The notes: generated by a model not told the origin, from the sequence alone. DNA of 64,000 nt from Pomphorhynchus laevis (GCA_012934845.2 WNNJ02003331.1:1-64000); one strand, 5' to 3'; positions 34,712 through 46,634 are shown, counted from the stretch's first letter. Made by a program: numbers and translations.

Positions 34712-36197
34712 TGAATGACCGGCAAAACGGCCAGCGAAACGTGAATTAAATTAAATTTTTAATTATGAAATCACATTTTTAATTATAAAATTATACTATA
34801 TCTATTTTTTTAATTTAATTTTATAATTTTATTTGATTTAAATTGATCTATATTTTACATAACTTAAATTTATACCTGAAATTTATAGATTTTTTAGACC
34901 TGAATGTATTTTATTCAATTTTATAAGTGAATATGTGCATTGTACATTAAATAATATACTGAAGATGAACGAATGACCAAAACTTAAAATTTAAATAAAA
35001 TTTTATCGATTGTATGGAAGCATTCATTCGTGGATACCGGAGTCAGTTACACTCGCTCTAATTATATATAAGCGAGAGAAGAACAAAATTTACGAACTGC
35101 AGGGTCCATGTCACTTCTAGAAGACCACATTAGCATCAAAGTGATTGAGTATCCGGTAACATCCATCAGTAGAATGAAGTACTCATTTGTATTGATCATT
35201 AATTTATCGAGCAAAAACATTGATATTTTAATTTATAGATTTATTTATAAATAATATAATTATTATTAATTTTAATATCATTAATAATATAATTATAATA
35301 AATATTTCAAAAAGTAAGCCAACCCAAGATAACATTTTATTTTCTCAAAATTTGTTTGTTTCGTTTCTAATAGTTACCTTCATCGGGGTAATTGTACAAA
35401 AATAAATCGTTCAAAAAATGCACACCCTTTTTTACGTTCAAAGTTTTTAAGTCTAAATTAAAAATGAATTATAAAATCAGAGTTTTGTCAGATTATCATC
35501 AGGCTTTAAAAAGCCATGTTTAAAACGTATAAAAGAATGTTTTAATGTATATATCGTACAACCTGTGATTTTACAAAAGATCGTATATGCTACAAAGAAA
35601 ATTGTTCAAAGAATGTGAAGTTTATCGGGCAATTGTCCTATTGTTTAAAAACATAAGATATTTTTCAAGTTAAAAATATTTTATTTTAAACTTATTCTTG
35701 TATGTAAAATCAAACAAAAAGGAAATGAATTTATGACTTTAATTTAAAATTATTTTTAAGTTCTGAATCAATCTAATAAATATGACAGAAAAAAGTGTTT
35801 TTTTTTGTCGATGAAATATCTGCCTCCGTTCACATTTGCTATCTTTTTAAATGGTCGATTAAAAATTCATACTGATTATTTTTTACTTCAATAGATCAAG
35901 AAAACGTCGGCAATTCAAATTATTCATCACAACTTACTTATTAAAATTGGCTTTTTTCAAATTTTCAACAACCATTCCAAAAAAATGAAATGTTTTAAAA
36001 ATTCCAAAAATTTACTGACTAATTTTTTAAATCACACATTTTTATATTATTGACAACAATAAAATAATAAATTTTCAAAACCAACCATGCATTCTGTATT
36101 TTTTAAATGCATTTCAAATTATCTAAATTTAATTTTATCATTTGCTGTTTTTAAAGTGATTGAATCAAATATAAGTTATAATTGAATATCTTTATTC
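34712..36197. other. AT-rich spacer
   Basis: No gene recognised. A TATATAA-like word in somewhat GC-richer DNA at about 35,070 could be promoter-like, but nothing coding follows. Confidence 0.35.
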
Positions 36198-37474
36198 ATT
36201 TCATCTTTTATGAAAATTTATTCAACTGCCTAATCTGCTTATTAAAATTTACTCTAAATGACTGACTCGCTTTTAAAGAAATTTCATTGAACTAATTTCG
36301 TTTCTTCTAACCTATAAATCATTATAACTTGTTGTCTGTTGATTACAGAAGCAACTGGTAGACATTTTCATTTACTAGTGATGACCTCGTTCAATCCTTG
36401 AAACTGGGCTTTTTTAATTATGCTTAAACTGGGCTTTTACCAGTTACAAAAGCGACATATACAAGGGTCCCTTTATTGCCAAGTTGGTATATGATTATGA
36501 TAAGGAGTCTTAGATGGACTTTATATAATAACACTAGTTGTACTATTGACGCGGACGATATGTTTGTGCTTAAAAAGGATTTCTTAACTAACGGAATATT
36601 CGAAGACAGACTAAAATTTGTAGTGTAGGGGATTACTAGTTACCTGTCTAAGTTTGGATTTTTGTTAAACTAAACGAAAAGCAATTTCATTAACTACAGA
36701 TTTCGCAAACTACGACGCCATACTAAACTATTTGGTGCTCTCTTGTGAAATTGGAGGATACGAATGAGAATATTGTGATCTGCCTTCAAATTCAGGCTAC
36801 ACTGATGATTTGACTTGTATAAATGCTTAAATTAATTAAAAAGGTATGGCTGTTTTGGCGATTGAGACGTTTAAATAGTTTAGTTTGAGTGGGATTTTAA
36901 GTTCAGACTACATTCATTGAGTGGTATTACTTTTACCCAAATAATCAACCATAATAACACTAATTTTAATATCATTTATAAAAAGACGAAAATAAAGCGA
37001 TTTAAGGCAAAAATTTGTTGGTAAACATTTTGCCATATGGAATGGAAATATTTAATATGATAATTAATATATTTAATTTAATAATTAAATTATTAAATTA
37101 CTTAAAATAATAAAATATTATAAAATAATATGAATGTGGTACAAGTCGTAACTATACTATATTAACTATATTATAAAATAAAGTTAAATCAAGTTAAAAT
37201 AAAAAATTGAAATTTTAAATAATTGTAACTGGTAAAAGCCCAGTTTAAGCATAATTAAAAAAGCCCAGTTTCAAGGATTGAACGAGGTCATCACTAGTAA
37301 ATGAAAATGTCTACCAGTTGCTTCTGTAATCAACAGACAACAAGTTATAATGATTTATAGGTTAGAAGAAACGAAATTAGTTCAATGAAATTTCTTTAAA
37401 AGCGAGTCAGTCATTTAGAGTAAATTTTAATAAGCAGATTAGGCAGTTGAATAAATTTTCATAAAAGATGAAAT
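36198..37474. repeat. perfect 252-bp inverted repeat with 773-bp spacer
   Basis: 36198-36449 is the exact reverse complement of 37223-37474: read base by base, I find no mismatch or indel, and paired positions sum to 73672 throughout. The flanking bases do not form an obvious target-site duplication. The arms themselves hold two copies of AAACTGGGCTTTT. The spacer holds an old LINE relic. No transposase is present. Confidence 0.9.
36514..36725 (+). pseudogene. LINE RT relic inside the inverted repeat
   Basis: Reads WTLYNNTSCTIDADDMFVLK, then ITSYLSKFGFLLN, a stop, and TKSNFINY. ADD followed by a helix and G-F-x-L-N-x-x-K matches RT motif C and D of non-LTR elements. It differs from LINE-A/B/C/J. 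At least two in-frame stops. Confidence 0.45.
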
Positions 37475-37684
37475 TAATATATTAAATATATACAATTTGC
37501 CATATGGAAATATAAGTCATGACTTAGTTCATGACTTAAACAAGAAATCGACATTTAAAATTGTTCATTCAACATTTAATAACACAAGTTAATTTTTTAT
37601 ATTGTTTTTGTAAATGTCCGTAACTATAAGATCCTGAAATCTATCATTACAAAATAAGAGAATCAATATATCGGAATTCATAAA

Positions 37685-38338
37685 GTAAATCAGCTAACTG
37701 AGTCTACGTATTTAATATAATTATAAAATAAACAAAACATAATAATGCTAAATCAAAATTTAATAATTAAATAATAAAATTAATAATTGTTTTTAGATTC
37801 TCTATAATTTAAATCAAGTTAAATAAAAATAAAAATAAATAATAAAAAATAAAATTTAAAATAAACGTCATTTTTATGAATTGACTAATAAATAACAGAC
37901 GTTGTATCAGAATAAGAATTAGAGGTCATCAGGAGGAACTGCTATGCTATCAGGTTTCGGCCCCTAACTCCTCTACCCAACATAGCAGCGGGGCCAAATA
38001 CATGCTAATGATGTATTTCCTCTGAAATAACTATCTATTATCTTATTCTAATGCAAAGTATATTATTTATTATCCATCCATAAAAATTTTGCCACTTAAG
38101 AGTTTAAATTTATTCTTTATATTATTGTGTTGATTTATATATTTTACTATTTTCTGCTTGATGTTATTTTTATAGTAACCTAGTTTAAAATATGTATCTA
38201 TTAAATTATTTAAATGATTTTGAAGAAAGCCAATATCATTACATATTGTTGCAATTCTTAAAATTTCATTATTTAATGTATTATATTTTATATTATATGG
38301 TATGCATGAATGCTCATGCAAAAATATGTTTCTTGTAC
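37685..38338 (-). mobile_element. PLE-N fragment (3' module and RT C-terminus)
   Basis: Minus strand. The frame at 38070-38321 gives HEHSCIPYNIKYNTLNNEIL to KNKFKLLSGK, the last ~80 residues of the PLE-N RT, nearly identical to 61.8-62.08 kb. The 3' module follows, with GGCCCC/GGGGCC and CTGCTATG/CATAGCAG blocks at 37938-37996 and the CTGAGTCTACGTA marker at 37697. 5'-truncated at about 38,338. Confidence 0.8.
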
Positions 38339-38684
38339 ATGGCTAATTTATAAAATCCTTAATTCTTAAAATAAAATTACATTATTTGAAAATATATTTC
38401 AGAATTCCCAAAATTCTGATCTACTAAAATATTTATTAAATAACCATGATTTCTAAGGTTTTAACCTTTTTTCTAAAGGCTTTAAACTTTCCTTTTAATT
38501 AATAAACGCTTAGTAAATCATAAGAATATATAAAAAGTTTATGCAGAGTATTCTACAAATTAAATTGTTAATTTAAGTAATTATCTCAAACGATTTATTG
38601 TATAATTAATGGATGAAAAAATAAAGTAAGATATAAATAAAGAGTTCACTGATATCTATCACGAACCAAAGAGCTTTACGAAAA

Positions 38685-39032
38685 TTAGCTTTTTGAGAGC
38701 CCAATTACACCACAGTAAACTCTGGCTTCAGAATATCTAGTTGTCGAACTCTCGGGATAATTGCCGAAATCAAGATCATATTCCTTATCATGAACAACCA
38801 ATGACTGATCAATTGCAGAAAGTTATCCATACAATGTAAATAGATTATCGAGAATGCTGATTAAAGCTACACCATTATTGTCGGCTAGGAGGTTACCTAA
38901 ATCCCCAACATGACCATCTTCACTATACGGTCCACTGTGTTTTGTTTAAAATGGATTACAGTGAGCACCCACAGATGCGCATCAATTAAAAATATCGCAA
39001 AATGTGTGAACATGAAATCCATGTGTGCCTGG
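38685..39032 (-). pseudogene. Cu/Zn superoxide dismutase pseudogene
   Basis: One continuous minus-strand frame of 115 codons plus stop aligns to the last three quarters of Cu/Zn SOD: GTHGFHVH, ASVGAHCNPF, TKHSGP, DGHVGDLGNLLADNNGVA, DNLFTLYG, SLVVHDKEYDL, RVYCGVIGL. The copper and zinc ligands are all still there (H-V-H, the bridging H of GAHCNPF, H of KHSGP, H and D of GHVGD, H of VVHD), as is the disulfide Cys of RVYCG. Three in-frame stops (after DIFN, after CNPF, after TLYG) and loss of the N-terminal strands make it non-functional. No introns are visible, which fits a processed copy or a single old exon. Live SOD disproportionates superoxide in cytosol or secretions. Confidence 0.85.
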
Positions 39033-39083
39033 TTACCTTTTTGATCATCTTCCTGATTACCTTTTTGTGTGTCTTCTATTGTA

Positions 39084-39145
39084 TGTAAACTACTTGTTAA
39101 ACTACTCTTTAAACTATTTGTTAAACTACTCTTTAAACTAATTAA
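39084..39145 (+). repeat. short tandem repeat
   Basis: Alternating TTAAACTACT and TTTAAACTA blocks, about three cycles. From 39,150 to 40,270 no gene is assigned. A 31-codon ATG frame at 39,354 and a frame ending at about 40,147 (LAALSANLWRESTYIKRYLG) are noted but not recognised. Confidence 0.5.
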
Positions 39146-40274
39146 GCGTGGAAACTTTAGGGGCGTATAATCTAAAATAAACTTGATCTATCTGTATATA
39201 TCAGCTTCGAATTCTAGCAATGGGTCATATGTAAAAGATCGGCGAGCCGGTGTTAGCTCATATGTGATTTCGATGTTGATTTTCTTCAATCAAGTAATGT
39301 ATTCACACGTTGAACATTTTAAATTTTTACCAGGCAAATTACTCGCTCAATAATGGATAATAATTTGACAGATGTCGAGCTGGCGTGTCAATTGAAAATT
39401 ATAGAGACAGAAAACAATTATGATTTTAGAAATTATGTAATTCCATAACGAATTTGTTCAAATATTCAATAATTTATACACAAATTTCAATAATTGTACA
39501 AATTAAATCACTTTTGAATTTATTGGAAGATAGAAAAAATCATTAATCAACTGTTTTAGTTCGATATTTTAATATTTGATGATTCTTTCACTGTAACGAT
39601 AGAAATTATTAGTTTTTTATTTTAATAACAAAATCTATATTGGGTTCTATTATTAACATAAACTTTATTTTATTCAATTTTTTACTCCACAATTAAACTA
39701 TGGATTTATTCACCTAAATTAAAATATGGATTTTGATAGCAGGAGCTGTCAAAATCTTTTTTAGACTTTTTCTCAGAGTCAAAAAAGACTAAAATTGAAA
39801 TATGGTTTTTAGACTTTATATTTTCCTGTAAATTTATATTAACTTTGGCTTTTTTTTAATAAACAAGCGTCCACTTTCCTTTCAACTGGAAGAAATATTT
39901 ATTTTTATTTAGACAAATAATTTTTGAAAATATCGAGATATCTGGAAGGATAAGATCATCGCTATACTAATCATTCTATACTATAGAATTTCGCTGGCTG
40001 CTTTGTCGGCCAATTTATGGAGAGAAAGTACTTACATTAAGAGATATCTTGGATTATCGTCAGAGGCTATTATCTTATTGTCGAAATCCGATTGTGTCAT
40101 GAAAGAGTGCAAGGATGTCGGTGCTTATATTGCATACACGAATTAGTAGTTTCTCACTGAGCTTATCGATCGGCTAACGATGTGATTACCAACGAGTATA
40201 ATCTGCAAGAACAATTTATTTTTACTCTTTATGACCAATGTATTGCTGACTTGTTTTCTACTCTTTTCATAGAT

Positions 40275-40412
40275 TATTTATATTTCCCTCTTTTACGGGA
40301 TAAAAATATAAAAGAAAACAAAAAATATTATAAAACAAAAATTCATTTTACTCTTTTCATTTTTTGTGAGTGGCATTATTACTGCCCACACCAAAATTAT
40401 CGATATTAAAAT
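40275..40412 (+). repeat. left direct repeat flanking the 172-bp array
   Basis: TATTTATATTTCCCTCTTTTAC to TTTTTTGTGAGTGGCATTAT and AAAATTATCGATATTAAA; repeated with small changes at 42,387-42,505 on the far side of the array. Confidence 0.7.
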
Positions 40413-40439
40413 ATAAAAAATTTAGATTCAAAACTATAC

Positions 40440-42386
40440 AATATTTTAAATAGTTGATAATGATCCATTTATTGATAAAGAATTATTGAAGCTGGATGAA
40501 AGAAAGAAAATTATATTTGATATTTCGCTAACCTCTGTTAGCATCTTCAGAAAATTGCCCACTTCTTTTAAAAGAAAATTACAATTTTCTAAAATGCTAA
40601 CAGAGGTTAGCGTAATATCAAATAAAAGTTTCCTTCTCTCTTCGATCAACCTCCAATAATTCTTTATCATTAATGATGGATCATTATCAACTATTTAAAA
40701 TCATTCAACAGCTCTATGGATCCACTGGTCTGCAGTTATCTAGAAGCTTGGCTAATTTTCTGAAGATGCTAGCAGAGGTTAGCGTAATATCAAATAAAAG
40801 TTTCCTTCTCTCTTCGATCAACCTCCAATAATTCTTTATCATTAATGATGGATCATTATCAATTATATAAAATCATTCGACAGTGCTATGGAGGCACTGG
40901 TCTGCAGTTATCTAGAAGCTTGGCTAATTTTCTGAAGATGCTAGCAGAGGTTAGCGTAATATCAAATAAAAGTTTCCTTCTCTCTTCGATCAACCTCCAA
41001 TAATTCTTTATCATTAATGATGGATCATTATCAACTATTTAAAATCATTTGACAGCTCTATGGATCCACTGGTCTGCAGTTATCTAGAAGCTTGGCTAAT
41101 TTTCTGAAGATGCTAACAGAGGTTAGCGTAATATCAAATAAAAGTTTCCTTCTCTCTTCGATCAACCTCCAATAATTCTTTATCATTAATGATGGATCAT
41201 TATCAATTATATAAAATCATTCGACAGTGCTATGGAGGCACTGGTCTGCAGTTATCTAGAAGCTTGGCTAATTTTCTGAAGATGCTAGCAGAGGTTAGCG
41301 TAATATCAAATAAAAGTTTCCTTCTCTCTTCGATCAACCTCCAATAATTCTTTATCATTAATGATGGATCATTATCAACTATTTAAAATCATTCAACAGC
41401 TCTATGGATCCACTGGTCTGCAGTTATCTAGAAGCTTGGCTAATTTTCTGAAGATGCTAGCAGAGGTTAGCGTAATATCAAATAAAAGTTTCCTTCTCTC
41501 TTCGATCAACCTCCAATAATTCTTTATCATTAATGATGGATCATTATCAATTATATAAAATCATTCGACAGTGCTATGGAGGCACTGGTCTGCAGTTATC
41601 TAGAAGCTTGGCTAATTTTCTGAAGATGCTAGCAGAGGTTAGCGTAATATCAAATAAAAGTTTCCTTCTCTCTTCGATCAACCTCCAATAATTCTTTATC
41701 AATAATGATGGATCATTATCAACTATTTAAAATCATTCAACAGCTCTATGGATCCACTGGTCTGCAGTTATCTAGAAGCTTGGCTAATTTTCTGAAGATG
41801 CTAGCAGAGGTTAGCGTAATATCAAATAAAAGTTTCCTTCTCTCTTCGATCAACCTCCAATAATTCTTTATCATTAATGATGGATCATTATCAACTATTT
41901 AAAATCATTTGACAGCTCTATGGATCCACTGGTCTGCAGTTATCTAGAAGCTTGGCTAATTTTCTGAAGATGCTAGCAGAGGTTAGCGTAATATCAAATA
42001 AAAGTTTCCTTCTCTCTTCGATCAACCTCCAATAATTCTTTATCAATAATGATGGATCATTATCAACTATTTAAAATCATTCAACAGCTCTATGGATCCA
42101 CTGGTCTGCAGTTATCTAGAAGCTTGGCTAATTTTCTGAAGATGCTAGCAGAGGTTAGCGTAATATCAAATAAAAGTTTCCTTCTCTCTTCGATCAACCT
42201 CCAATAATTCTTTATCATTAATGATGGATCATTATCAACTATTTAAAATCATTTGACAGCTCTATGGATCAACTGGTCTGCAATTATCCAGAAGCTTGGC
42301 TAATTTTCTGAAGATGTTAAGAGAGGTTAGCGAACTATCAAATAAAAGTTTCTTCCTTTCTTTGATCCATCTCCAATAATTCTTTA
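40440..42386. repeat. FB1 unit expanded into a 10 x 172-bp tandem array
   Basis: 40443-40700 is a complete FB1 palindrome. From its inner GGTTAGCG the sequence repeats with exact 172-bp spacing: the word CGTAATATCA starts at 40611, 40783, 40955, 41127, 41299, 41471, 41643, 41815, 41987 and 42159, and the next (CGAACTATCA) at 42331. Two unit types differ at a block near the centre: type A has CAACTATTT and CTATGGATCCACTGG, type B has CAATTATATA and CTATGGAGGCACTGG. The order is A B A B A B A A A A. Each unit is one FB1 arm plus about 65 bp of extra sequence (GGTCTGCAGTTATCTAGAAG). Confidence 0.95.
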
Positions 42387-42514
42387 TTTATATTTTCCTT
42401 TACGATATAAAACATACAAATTCATCTTACTCATTACATTTTTTGTGAGTTTGGCATTATCTTTGCCCACTGAAAAATTATCGATATTAAATAAATTTAT
42501 TTATTTAATATCGA
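42387..42514 (+). repeat. right direct repeat and terminal palindrome
   Basis: Matches 40,275-40,412 (TTTTTTGTGAGTTTGGCATTAT, AAAATTATCGATATTAAA). It ends in a perfect 15-bp palindrome with a 4-nt loop at 42481-42514. 42,515-42,880 has nothing further. Confidence 0.7.
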
Positions 42515-42888
42515 TATTAAATAAATTTATTTATTAATTTTTTTAAATAAATTAATTGAAATTATTGAGCTCGTACTATTATCATTTATAAACTGCTAAT
42601 TTCGGGATTTTATTGCTGAATGAAATCCATGTATTCTTTCAATTTGTCTGATCAAAATTTTATAAAAATATTCAAAGACGAATCAATCAAGTCGCAAATT
42701 ATTTAAAGCAAAATTTCATACTGACAATTTAGATGAAAAAGAATGATGTCTACACAATATTTGAACCCAAAGAATAAATTATAACTTTGCAAAATGTTAT
42801 TTTCTTATATTTCATTTTTCTATTTTAAAACGAAAGCTGTTATTAATTGCAACCACTATGTTCGAACAACTATGTTTACGATAAGCGT

Positions 42889-43390
42889 TCAGAAAGCAGT
42901 GTGATGTTGGGAATTAGAGGGAGGGTTTCGCTTGTCATATGGAATCTCAACACTTGCATAAGCTTGTGGTTGTATCGGAGAAGATGTAAAACTCTGCGAA
43001 TTACGATCGCCTGAATATACCGGAATTTGCTGATAGGTATGTTGTTGCGGGTCATAAGTTGATTGAACATTAATCGGTGTGGAATATTCATTTTGTGGTT
43101 GATTGGGCATGTTATAACGATTGTAGAATTTTGCTGTGTTAGATGACTCACTGATAACAGGTATGTATTCTTCTGAAGGATGATAGTCATCTTTTCTACT
43201 TATAGGCCTACTGTATAATGAAGCTGTTGGATTAATTGGACGATCACGAGTTATACCGCTGGCAAGAGATGCAGTGGTTGTGTGTCTGCTACGGTTATAA
43301 TCATATTGGTCGCTTTGAGATGCTGATGATATTGATGGTGTTCTGGATCTCCTACAACACAACAAAACAGATATTATGACACCAACATTT
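42889..43390 (-). CDS. 3' exon of a putative membrane receptor or adhesion protein
   Basis: The minus frame reads NVGVIISVLLCCRRSR, then about 150 residues rich in Ser, Tyr, Gln, Pro and Asn (SDQYDYNRSRH, EEYIPVISESS, DPQQHTYQQIPVYSG) and a stop at 42889. The hydrophobic run followed by CCRRSR looks like the inner end of a transmembrane helix with juxtamembrane cysteines and basic residues. The rest would be a disordered cytoplasmic tail with many tyrosines. No ATG starts it; CTGCAAATAG just upstream is a plausible acceptor, with an in-frame stop a little further up, so it is a terminal exon. The gene is not identified. A host gene is favoured because its composition is unlike the elements here. 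43,400-43,790 is AT-rich without a gene. Confidence 0.5.
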
Positions 43391-43799
43391 CTATTTGCAG
43401 CAGTTTCTTTTTAAATTTTAAAATAATAAATTTATATTTATTAATTTGTATTTGTTTTTAATATTTATATTTATTATTAAGTTGTTCTGATGCGTTGGGT
43501 CCGTAAAAAAATAATAAATAACGCAACGGATCTAGCCGGATTATAAATTAAATTTATAATTATTATGTATATCCGGCTTTTTTTATCGATGTCGCGCTTT
43601 TGGAAATCGAATTACGTTTTTGTAAAGCCAAGTAAAAGTTTGAAAAGTACGATATATGCATTATATAAACATTTATTCATCAATGATTAATTGCTTCTAT
43701 TAAGTAAAGATTTACAGTCTCTAATCATGTTTTATTGTAAAAATATCAATAAAAATCTAATTTGAAGAATAAAGAAACGTGAATTATATTTTTATAATT

Positions 43800-45885
43800 C
43801 TCGCACGATCACTCTGGATCTCGCTATTGTATAACGTCCTGGTTCATCAGCTCCAACCTTATTTTTACCAAACTTGATGACCTCCTGTCCCACTGTTCTT
43901 TGTCCTTCGTCCCTTCACTCGTTCTTTGCGACTACACATCTGCCTCAACCGGCCCTCGTCCACCGATTCCATCCGTTCATCAACATTCTATCCAACTACG
44001 ACTACAAACTAATCTGCACTGCCCACACACATATCCTTGGAGAGACACTAGACATCATCGCTGTCCCCGATCGTTTTCATGCCTACACCTCAATGTCCAT
44101 CTCCGATCCTGGTCTATCTGATCACTTTCTAGCCACCTTGATCTCACTTCCAACAAAACCCCGCCTCACACACCTACCATCCTACGTTGCCTTTGTGATA
44201 TCCGCTCGCGCTCTCCGTGATTCTTATCTTGCTATTCACCGGTCTCATCTCAACCTATTGCGTACCAAATGCAACTCCTGGCAGCACAAAATCATCACTT
44301 CATTTAACTTTAAGTCACTCTGACATACTTTTAACCTAATCCTTGCTCGCTCCCCATCGTCTTGCAACATCAATCACCATGATTATTCGCCATTTCTCCA
44401 GACCCAAATATCCACTTTGCTCTCTCTCACACCTCGTCTCAATCCATCCCACTCTTCCCCGTCCCGTCTCATCCCCCGGAACTCTTTCATCTTCTCCCTG
44501 TCTCACCTGCCGAATTCTAATCTGTCGTTATGTATCTCATCTTAATACAGATCAACGTTTACTTCTCTTCATTCAATCTGTACCCTCCTTTCTAACAGCT
44601 TTACGATTTAAACAATCCACCGAAATCATTGCATTAAAGTTTACAACGACCTACTCATTTCTCGTGACAAGGATCTATATAGTGTTCTCATCTCCTTCGA
44701 CCTATCCTTCGCCTTCGACATCGTCGACCATTCCATCCTCCTTTCTTGCCGTTGTTATGATTATGGCTTTTTCTTCCTCCTCCGTAGCATGGTATGCCTC
44801 ATATCTATCCGACCGTTCATTTCGCGTCTGTTCTTCTTCATCATCTAACTCTCCCATTCCTATTTTCTGCGGGGTCCTACAAGGTTCCGTCCTAGGTCCC
44901 CTGCTTTTCTCTCTTCTGCTTGGCGATCTCTCTCAGTTTATCAAATCTTACTCCTTTAACGTCATGCAATACGCCGATAACATCCTCATCTATACTCATA
45001 AACTCGCCCTTGCATACACGATATCGCCATTTCTGCCTCCAACTGTCTTTCTTCTATCTACAAACGTCTCTCCCATCTTCATCTCGTTATAAACCCAAAC
45101 AAGTCCAAAATAATGTGGATCCTCCCCCGTCAACCTAACATATCTTCTCTACCTGTATCTTTTGCCTCATCAATCATCCCCATAGTTCAATAATATCCTT
45201 TCTTGTGTTTCCATTTCGATGAACACCTTTCTCTTAAAGCCTTCGTCTGCAACAAGGTTCGCTTGTCTAATTTAATTCTTTGTAGCATACGCCGTGTACG
45301 CCCATTTATCGACTTCCGTCCTTGTATATCTATTCTTTCATCATTTCTTTTCCCTAAAATCGATTACTGCCTCAGCCTTTTCGCCAATTCTCCAAAATCA
45401 ATAATCCTACCCCTACAACGCATCATCAACTCCGCCGTTCGAGTACTCCTACATTTCCGTCGCTTCGACCACACATCCACATATCTTGCTAAACTCTCCT
45501 ATCCCACCATTCACATCCGCGTCCAACAACGCCTTCTTCTCATAACTTTTCGTCTCATCGATGTCGGCTTCCCATCGTTCATCAACCTCCCTTCCTTAGA
45601 TGACACTCGCCTCACCTCTCTATCGCTGCGTTCCCGTCATTCCCTCTTACTCCACGTTCCCAATTACTTCAACAACTACGGTCTTTTATCCTTCCTCGTC
45701 GCCGCGCCCTCGCCTGGAATCAGCTACCTCTGGACGTCCGCTGCGCTCCCTCATTTATCACATTTAAATACCTTCTTCGTTCCAACCTTCCCGACACATG
45801 ACTTAGATTTTTGATTTTTTTGTTGTTGTGGTCATGTAAGCGTGCGCCGGCACGCATTTGCCACGTAAAAATAAGTCCTTTTTAG
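43800..45885 (+). mobile_element. LINE-B copy, eroded, internal deletion
   Basis: Begins inside the endonuclease (LDLAIV at about 43,815), then THILGETLDIIA and LSDHFLATL (43874-44323). It jumps after about 44,180 directly to the RT linker (LRDSYLAIHRSHLNLLRTKC), so part of the endonuclease-RT region is lost. RT scraps: FCGVLQGSVLGPLLF and MQYADNILIY (YADD changed to YADN, 44343-45092), then FPKIDYCLSLFANSPK and NNYGLLSFLVAA (45203-45814). 3' hairpin at 45840-45855 with perfect GCGTGC/GCACGC, then ATTTGCCACGTAAA. Confidence 0.8.
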
Positions 45886-45984
45886 CTCCCACATTACTGA
45901 TAGCCACATCACCAATTGCATATGCTTACCATGAAGAGAAGAAGCATTCTAAATATGCCAAATGAAATTTTACAACAGAGAGAC

Positions 45985-46230
45985 GGATGTTTTTGTTGCT
46001 TTGTAATCTTACAACGTGGGGTTAGGGTTACGTCCCAAATCGTTTATTACAGCAGAAAGCCACAGTTTCAACTATACATGCTCGAAGTTATGTACTTTAG
46101 AATATTTACGAAAATGTTGTTTTATTTTAAGGATAGAAACCGGAAGGTATCAGAATTTAACATTTAACTGGACAGAATTTTTCAATAATATTGACAATTA
46201 CTGTCTATTTACTGTAAAAAAATTAATTTA
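45985..46230 (+). pseudogene. unassigned coding-like scrap
   Basis: Overlapping frames; one reads CSKLCTLEYLRKCCFILRIE, then TGRYQNLTFNW. The L-R-I-E-T-G-R-Y text is reminiscent of C-terminal parts of some LINE proteins, but the match is short. Confidence 0.2.
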
Positions 46231-46301
46231 ATACATTGTAGTATTGCAATGCCACTGAATGATTCTGTAGGAAATATGACGGTCCGTCATAAATTAAATG
46301 A

Positions 46302-46634
46302 ACTTTATCATGTTGCATCGAAATTGCGGAGGACTCAATTCTTGACAATTTGTTGATAAATATAGTTGAACATCATGCTGTTCGCTTTCAAAATACTTGC
46401 GTAGATGATATTGCAAAATCAGCTAGCCCTTCTGATAATAATTCTAAATCATAGCAAAATATACTATGCTCGTTCGGATCTACGTCGGCACGCATTGTAT
46501 CTGGATTGGCTGCTTTAACTGTTAAAATTTCAACTGAAGCTATTGATCCTATACACCTGACAACATATACGACACGTCGTCTTCTATCTCTTGATAAAAT
46601 TCATGTATCAGACCTACCGATATTGCGAGGTTAG
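46302..46634 (+). pseudogene. unrecognised protein fragment with one in-frame stop
   Basis: A single frame open from 46302 reads IEIAEDSILDNLLINIVEHH, DDIAKSASPSDNNSKS, then TAG (46452-46454), then QNILCSFGSTSARIVSGLAA, VKISTEAIDPIHLTTYTT and LLSLDKIHVSDLPILRG to a stop at 46632. The composition is strongly protein-like on both sides of the stop. I do not recognise the family. It lies directly upstream of a PLE scrap and could be the N-terminal part of the same element or a host gene piece. Confidence 0.4.

Noticed and set aside
40440-42386. CRISPR-like repeat array
   Set aside because: Whole 172-bp units repeat without unique spacers, in a eukaryotic AT-rich setting.
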